From: Pseudoneobacillus sp052180215
GTDB lineage: Bacteria; Bacillota; Bacilli; Bacillales; Cytobacillaceae
Direction of reading: 5' to 3'
Assembly: GCF_052180215.1 (NCBI RefSeq)
Contig: NZ_CP197471.1
Span: forward strand, 3,134,001 to 3,198,000
DNA length: 64,000 nt
The notes below the pieces were generated by a model. That model had not been told where the DNA came from. It searched no databases and worked only from the letters and a program-made list of their open reading frames with translations. Of the stretch, positions 59,391 through 64,000 are shown one piece after another; the first letter of the stretch is position 1; every line of letters starts with the position of its first letter. The position numbers were made by a program, and so were the translations under genes.

Positions 59391-59517
59391 AAAAAGCGTA
59401 AGCGCCTCGAACAGCCCCGACAAGCAAATGTTCTGTAGTGTAAGAAGTCTGTACTTTGACTTCTTACACTACAGGTTATTTGACCTCGAGGGGCTAGGCG
59501 CTGGAGCTGGATTACGA
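59391..59517 (+). repeat. Dispersed structured repeat, copy R4
   Basis: The most regular copy. The outer stem GCGCC/GGCGC, the second stem AGCCCC/GGGGCT and the inner hairpin CTGTAGTGTAAGAAGTC / GACTTCTTACACTACAG (17 bp, perfect) nest within about 127 bases. The ends are AAAAAGCGTAAG and GGAGCTGGATTACG. Unlike R1-R3 it does not follow a same-strand gene; it lies between the divergently arranged end of apt and start of relA. Confidence 0.88.
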
Positions 59518-59562
59518 TAAACCTGACTAAAGTTATTCAAAGTTTAAAATTTATAAATTTCA

Positions 59563-59594
59563 TAAAAAAAGAACACTCCTATAAGAAGTGCTCT
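59563..59594 (-). terminator. Terminator of apt
   Basis: GAGAGCACTTC and GGAGTGTTCT pair on minus (with one G-U), followed by TTTTTTT, 9 bases after the apt stop. Confidence 0.85.
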
Positions 59595-59602
59595 CCTCTA
59601 TT

Positions 59603-60115
59603 TTAGTATTTCATTAATGTTAAGATATCGTAACCGTCTAATTTATTGCGTCCTTCTAAGTAAGATAATTCAATTAAGAATGCAATACCAGCAACAATGC
59701 CGCCTAATTCTTCTACAAGCTTGATGGTCGCATCAATTGTACCACCTGTTGCAAGTAAATCATCAGTAATTAATACACGTTGACCAGGCTTTATCGCATC
59801 TTTATGAATAGTTAAAATATCACTTCCATATTCTAAGCCATATTGTACTTTAATAGTTTCACGCGGTAATTTACCCTCTTTACGAACAGGTGCAAAGCCT
59901 ACTCCTAGAGAATAAGCTACAGGACATCCGATAATGAAACCGCGTGCTTCAGGACCAACAACCAAATCAATATCTCTTTCTTTTGCATATTCCACAATCT
60001 GATCGGTTGCATACTTATAAGCAGGACCGTTATCCATTAATGTAGTAATATCTTTAAATTTTATTCCAGGTTTTGGCCAATCTTCTACTATTGTAATAAA
60101 TTGTTTTAAATCCAT
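59603..60115 (-). CDS. apt: Adenine phosphoribosyltransferase
   Basis: Apt salvages adenine to AMP using PRPP. The 170-residue product has PKPGIKFKDITTLM, VGPEARGFIIGCPVAYSLGVGFAPVRK and the PRPP-binding loop VLITDDLLATGGTIDAT. Its start overlaps recJ by 10 bases, so the two are co-translated. Confidence 0.97.
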   Translation of the reverse strand: MDLKQFITIVEDWPKPGIKFKDITTLMDNGPAYKYATDQIVEYAKERDIDLVVGPEARGFIIGCPVAYSLGVGFAPVRKEGKLPRETIKVQYGLEYGSDILTIHKDAIKPGQRVLITDDLLATGGTIDATIKLVEELGGIVAGIAFLIELSYLEGRNKLDGYDILTLMKY

Positions 60116-62472
60116 TCTTTTATTGCCTCCCTATTTTCCACAGACTCTTGAAAAACATCCTCAAACCAACTTACTAATTGTTTAAATGAGGCGTAAAGCA
60201 AATCGTTTTCAAGAGTAAATTGTGCTTGTCTTTCTTGGTATGCATTTGATTCTGATAAATCTCGTTTTGGTGCAATCTTTTCCAAGGAAATAAATCCATT
60301 GTTTATTGTAGCAAAATTCAACTCAAAAAACACCTGTGACATAAATTCTATTGTTTCTTTTGACCATCCACGATGTTTTGCCAAATCATCACCAAAGCGT
60401 TTTAAGTCAAAAGAACCCTTTTTCGCTAAAAAAGCGTAGTACCATTTAAAATGATCACGAGTCGGCATTGTATTAAAAAAGGCACTGTCTCTTTTATAGA
60501 AATGAGTATATAGCCTTGCTGGATTTTTCCCCTTTAATAACTCTGCCATCATTTTCTTGGAAGATGGGAAATCAAGAAAGACCACATTGCAATCGTCAAG
60601 CATCAAACTGCGAGCATGTTCTTCTGAGGAGATAAATATGATATCCTCAGCCGCTATCCAATTATTAAATATATCGACCGAATTCTGATGAAAGATGATA
60701 AATTTAGTATTTGTTGGCGGAAGAGTTTTTAACAATGTTCCTACACGTTTATTTCCTCGCCAATCAAATAATTGCCAATGTTGAATAGTTAGGTCTTGTA
60801 GAAAAATTTGCGGTTTTTGAACGTTATTCCATTCATTTATAGATAACTCACCAATAACAGAAATCATAGATATTGGAGATATTTCATCAAAAAGTTTTCC
60901 TAAGCCAAAACCAATCCCATCTAACTGAACTCCATTTTGTTCGATTGTCATTTTCAAATGATTTTGTTCAGAACCTATTTTTCTAATATTTGCAATGCTA
61001 CTGTCTTTTACTAATACTTTTGGTTTAGGATTATCCATTCCAAAAGGGGCTAATAACATCATTTCTTTTATAGAGTCCAACTGAATTTCTTCTAGTTGGA
61101 ATTCACCATCAAGATGGGTTAATGGAACAAGGAATTCTTCTGATAATTGTTGGGTAGCCAACTCATTTAACCTAGATCTTAGAAGGTCTACATCCTCCAA
61201 GTTTAATGTCATACCTGCCGCAGCTGTATGACCGCCAAAATGAGGAAGTATATCTCGACATAAGGAGAGGTTTTGAAAAAGATCAAATCCATCGATACTT
61301 CGTGCTGAACCTTTGGCTAGCCCTTTTTCTCTGTCATAGCTTAATACAATGGTTGGCCGATAGTATCGGTCAACTAATCTAGAAGCAACAATACCAACTA
61401 CTCCTGAATTCCAGTTTTCTTTGCCCACTATGATAACCTTTTGATCAGCTTGAGCTAAGGATTCCTCCACCATTTGAATGGCCTCTTCGGTTATCTCATT
61501 CACAATCGTTTGTCTAGTACGATTGATTTCATCAATTTCTTCTGCTAGTTCACTCGCTTCCGATATATCTTCGGTAAGCAGTAAATGGACAGCAGGGTCT
61601 GCATCGCCTAATCTACCAGCTGCATTGATTCTTGGTCCCAGAGTAAAACCTATTGTATCTTCAGAAATAGATTGTGGATCGATACCACATACCTTATACA
61701 AAGCTCTTAGTCCAACATTTTCAGTCTGAATCAACTTTTGAATACCCGCTTTAGCAATTAAACGATTCTCATCTTTAAGGGGTACAAGATCTGCAATGGT
61801 TCCAATAACCGCGATTTCCAGAAGGTGTTCTGGTACTTTTCCATATAGTGCATGAGCTAATTTAAAGGCTACTCCGACACCTGCTAAATCTTTAAAAGGA
61901 TATATACTATCTTCTAATTTTGGATGAATGATAGCTAATGCCTCAGGTAAAACAGGACCTGGCTCATGATGATCGGTAATAATTAAATCAAGTCCAAGTT
62001 CCTTGGCAACATTAGCCTCATTTAAAGCGGAAATGCCTGTATCGACAGTTATGATTAATTTAATTCCATTTTCAAATGCATGGCGAAAAGCTGGTTCATT
62101 TGGTCCATAACCTTCAGTAAAGCGATTGGGGATATAAAAATTAACGTTTGCACCTAAATCAACTAGCGTTTTCATCATAACGGTAGTACTGCTTACTCCG
62201 TCAGCGTCATAATCTCCAAAAATAAGGATCGGTTCTTGCTTTTCAATGGCCTCTTTAATTCTCGTTACCGCTACATCCATATCCTTTAATAAAAAAGGAT
62301 CATGAAATTGTTCTTTCCCAAATAAAAAATACCGTGCCCCTTCAACGGTATCCATTCCGCGGTTAACAAGTAACTGTGCAACAAGAGGTGTTATGTTCAA
62401 TTCTTTCGTTAAATTATCCACCAAGACCTTATCAGCTTGGCGAACATTCCATCTAGTTTTTGGTTTTAACAT
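60106..62472 (-). CDS. recJ: Single-stranded-DNA-specific 5'-3' exonuclease RecJ
   Basis: RecJ processes single strands in recombination and mismatch repair. The 788-residue product has the DHH phosphoesterase core: ILIFGDYDADGVSSTTVM (motif I), ITVDTGIS, IITDHHEPG (DHH) and ALIHPK, then DHHA1 (LPHFGGHTAAAGMTL), an OB domain and the long C-terminal Bacillus-type extension. In B. subtilis yrvE is the orthologue. Confidence 0.95.
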   Translation of the reverse strand: MLKPKTRWNVRQADKVLVDNLTKELNITPLVAQLLVNRGMDTVEGARYFLFGKEQFHDPFLLKDMDVAVTRIKEAIEKQEPILIFGDYDADGVSSTTVMMKTLVDLGANVNFYIPNRFTEGYGPNEPAFRHAFENGIKLIITVDTGISALNEANVAKELGLDLIITDHHEPGPVLPEALAIIHPKLEDSIYPFKDLAGVGVAFKLAHALYGKVPEHLLEIAVIGTIADLVPLKDENRLIAKAGIQKLIQTENVGLRALYKVCGIDPQSISEDTIGFTLGPRINAAGRLGDADPAVHLLLTEDISEASELAEEIDEINRTRQTIVNEITEEAIQMVEESLAQADQKVIIVGKENWNSGVVGIVASRLVDRYYRPTIVLSYDREKGLAKGSARSIDGFDLFQNLSLCRDILPHFGGHTAAAGMTLNLEDVDLLRSRLNELATQQLSEEFLVPLTHLDGEFQLEEIQLDSIKEMMLLAPFGMDNPKPKVLVKDSSIANIRKIGSEQNHLKMTIEQNGVQLDGIGFGLGKLFDEISPISMISVIGELSINEWNNVQKPQIFLQDLTIQHWQLFDWRGNKRVGTLLKTLPPTNTKFIIFHQNSVDIFNNWIAAEDIIFISSEEHARSLMLDDCNVVFLDFPSSKKMMAELLKGKNPARLYTHFYKRDSAFFNTMPTRDHFKWYYAFLAKKGSFDLKRFGDDLAKHRGWSKETIEFMSQVFFELNFATINNGFISLEKIAPKRDLSESNAYQERQAQFTLENDLLYASFKQLVSWFEDVFQESVENREAIKEWI

Positions 62473-62610
62473 ACGGTCACCCCTTAGCCTATCCTATTAT
62501 ACAAAACGTTTTCTTCTGTTTCAATTAAAATAGTTGGTACATTATTTGGGAGGACTTGTATATGGATTTCCGATCCACAAGAAATTCACCATTATAATGC
62601 TTTTAAAATA

Positions 62611-62642
62611 AAAAAAGGCTAGTTCGTGTTTGAACTAGCCTT
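62611..62642 (-). terminator. Terminator of secDF
   Basis: AAGGCTAGTTCA and TGAACTAGCCTT form a 12-bp stem, followed on minus by TTTTTTT, just after the secDF stop. Confidence 0.92.
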
Positions 62643-62648
62643 AATAAA

Positions 62649-64000
62649 TTATACTTGTGGTTGGTCTGATGAAACTTTCTTTTCTTTAAAGGTTTTAAGA
62701 ACACCTTTCTTTTTCAGCTCTTTACATTTTAATACATACCATAATTGGGCTGCAATAAATAGTGAAGAGTAACATCCAAAGATTAACCCAACAAATAAGG
62801 CAATTGAGAAGTTTCGGATAGATTCGCTACCGAAAATTAAAATCATTAACGTTGCAACGACAACTGTTAATACAGTATTGATGGAACGTGTAAGAGTTTG
62901 ACGGATACTTTTATTAATAACTTCTGCAATTTCTTCATTTGTACGAATCTTACGTTTTTTCTGCATGTTTTCACGAATTCGGTCAAACGTAACGATGGTA
63001 TCATTAATCGAATAACCAATGATGGTTAGGATGGCTGCAATAAACGTAATATCCACTTCTAAACGTGTAATACTGAAGAAAGAAATAATAAAGAATGCAT
63101 CATGCAATAATGCTAATACCGCAGCAAGTCCCATATAAATTTCAAATCGGAAAGCTACATAAATGATAATCCCAATTGAAGCAATAATGGTTGCAATCAT
63201 TGCATTTTTAGCTAATTCTTTACCTACTGTCGGTGAAACCGTACTTACACTTGGCTCAGCACCAAACTTATTATGGAATTCTGTTTTTAAGTTCGCAATT
63301 TCATCTTTAGATAGGACACCTTTATATCTTGCAACACCAATGTTATTGTCATTACCTGAAATAACAATATCGTCTGTATTAACATTTACGTCCTCTAGAG
63401 CATCTTTTATAACAGATGTAGTAAGAGCTTTATCTGATAAAACTTCAATTCTTGTTCCGCTTGAGAAATCAATTCCTAAATTCAATCGGAAAATAGCAAT
63501 AACAATGATACCTAGAGCAATTACAGTACTTGAAAAAATAAACCAAATTTTACGGGATTTAACAAAGTCGAGTTTATCAAATCTTGTTGGTAAATCCAGG
63601 GCATCAAAGTTTTCTGCAATATCATGTATTTCAGATTGTTTTACCCCAAACCAGCCTGGTCTATTTTTAAAGAAATTACTATTAACCCATAATGATAATA
63701 ACCATCTTGATCCATAAATGGCTGTTATAAAGACTGTTAAAATACTAATTATTAACATAGTCGCAAACCCTTTTACAGAGCTTGTCCCGTATGCGAATAA
63801 TACAATGGCAGCTAAGATCGTCGTTAAGTTTGCATCCACAATAGTCGATAATGAATTTTTGTTACCAGCTTGGAAGGCAGACTTAATCGTTCTACCAATT
63901 TTTATTTCTTCCTTAATCCGTTCGTACGTGATGATATTGGCATCAACGGCCATACCGATACCTAAAATTAAGGCAGCAATACCTGGTAAGGTTAAAACCC
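62649..64000 (-). CDS. secDF: Protein translocase subunit SecDF (fused), C-terminal part; 5' end outside the window
   Basis: SecDF uses the proton gradient to pull secreted proteins through the Sec channel. The visible 450 codons are open to the window edge, so the gene continues upstream. The first residues seen, VLTLPGIAALILGIGMAVDA and then NIITYERIKEE, are the conserved membrane motif of the SecD half; MAVDAN is internal, not the start. The SecF half follows: FRLNLGIDFSSGTRIEVL, then the ITRLEVDITFIAAILTIIGY segment with SINDTIVTFDRIREN. The fusion is as in B. subtilis. Confidence 0.95.
   Translation of the reverse strand, partial: VLTLPGIAALILGIGMAVDANIITYERIKEEIKIGRTIKSAFQAGNKNSLSTIVDANLTTILAAIVLFAYGTSSVKGFATMLIISILTVFITAIYGSRWLLSLWVNSNFFKNRPGWFGVKQSEIHDIAENFDALDLPTRFDKLDFVKSRKIWFIFSSTVIALGIIVIAIFRLNLGIDFSSGTRIEVLSDKALTTSVIKDALEDVNVNTDDIVISGNDNNIGVARYKGVLSKDEIANLKTEFHNKFGAEPSVSTVSPTVGKELAKNAMIATIIASIGIIIYVAFRFEIYMGLAAVLALLHDAFFIISFFSITRLEVDITFIAAILTIIGYSINDTIVTFDRIRENMQKKRKIRTNEEIAEVINKSIRQTLTRSINTVLTVVVATLMILIFGSESIRNFSIALFVGLIFGCYSSLFIAAQLWYVLKCKELKKKGVLKTFKEKKVSSDQPQV

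Noticed and set aside
60106..62648. Missing yrvC and yrvD between recJ and secDF as a recent deletion
   Set aside because: No scar, repeat or remnant is visible in the 176-base spacer, so absence relative to B. subtilis may simply be the ancestral order.

Overview
The window is chromosomal DNA from an endospore-forming, low-GC Gram-positive bacterium of the Bacillaceae. Sporulation and germination genes (spoIIP, gpr, an uninterrupted sigK, pbpI, a YjcZ-type peptide), the competence operon comEA-comEB-comEC and the gene order itself show this. The order is close to Bacillus subtilis from lepA/gpr through comE, yqeG-M, sda, sigK, mccAB, alaS, mnmA, hisS and relA to secDF. Differences argue against B. 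subtilis itself: there is no skin element in sigK, psd and pssA sit beside sda, yrvC and yrvD are absent between recJ and secDF, and a YczE-like membrane gene precedes cymR. I cannot name the genus. Most genes lie on the minus strand.

Layout. 1-9.4 kb: yqxA (partial), spoIIP, gpr, rpsT(+), holA, yqzM(+), comEC-comEB-comEA, comER(+). 9.4-14.4 kb: a compact operon yqeG-yqeH-aroE-yhbY-nadD-yqeK-rsfS-yqeM (ribosome assembly, NAD, shikimate). 14.4-19 kb: a DnaA-box cluster before the replication checkpoint gene sda, then psd and pssA (phosphatidylethanolamine synthesis), pepF and a yjcZ-like gene. 19-21.3 kb: sigK(+), facing a minus-strand series of micro-ORFs that includes four tandem YrzI paralogues. 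21.4-25.9 kb: the cysteine/methionine recycling operon yrrT-mtnN-mccA-mccB-yrhC, and yrzA(+). 26-35.8 kb: yrrS, pbpI, greA, udk, the tRNA uridine hydroxylation/methylation genes trhP2-trhP1-trmR, mltG, yrzB, yrrK, yrzL. 35.8-44.4 kb: alaS with its T-box, yrrI, a 12-site phased repeat array, yrzQ, yrzR, yrrD, recD2, yrrB. 44.4-50.4 kb: mnmA, iscS, cymR, a YczE-like gene, rarA(+), tcdA. 50.4-64 kb: 6S RNA, aspS, hisS with its T-box, yrzK, yrvJ(+), dtd, relA, apt, recJ, and secDF (truncated by the window end).

How genes connect. CymR, the regulator of cysteine metabolism in B. subtilis, is encoded with iscS and mnmA; its likely target operon yrrT-yrhC is also here, behind a perfect 10-bp-arm palindrome. 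tRNA biology is prominent: alaS, hisS, aspS, mnmA, tcdA, trhP1/P2, trmR and dtd. Stringent response (relA), purine salvage (apt) and replication/repair (holA, recD2, rarA, recJ, yrrK) complete a housekeeping region.

The unusual content lies between genes. (1) The micro-ORF/YrzI series follows a sigma-A-like promoter overlapped by a perfect palindrome, then a short leader ORF and tandem terminator hairpins that could also pair with each other as an antiterminator. (2) Twelve CGAGCAT heptamers alternate at exactly 21 and 20 bp. (3) Two MITE-like elements with perfect 8-bp target duplications sit inside the comE operon and inside the hisS leader. (4) Four copies of a structured repeat show compensatory base changes, and three of them start within a few bases of a stop codon. 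(5) GC-rich repeats share the GGCTCT ends of the MITE.
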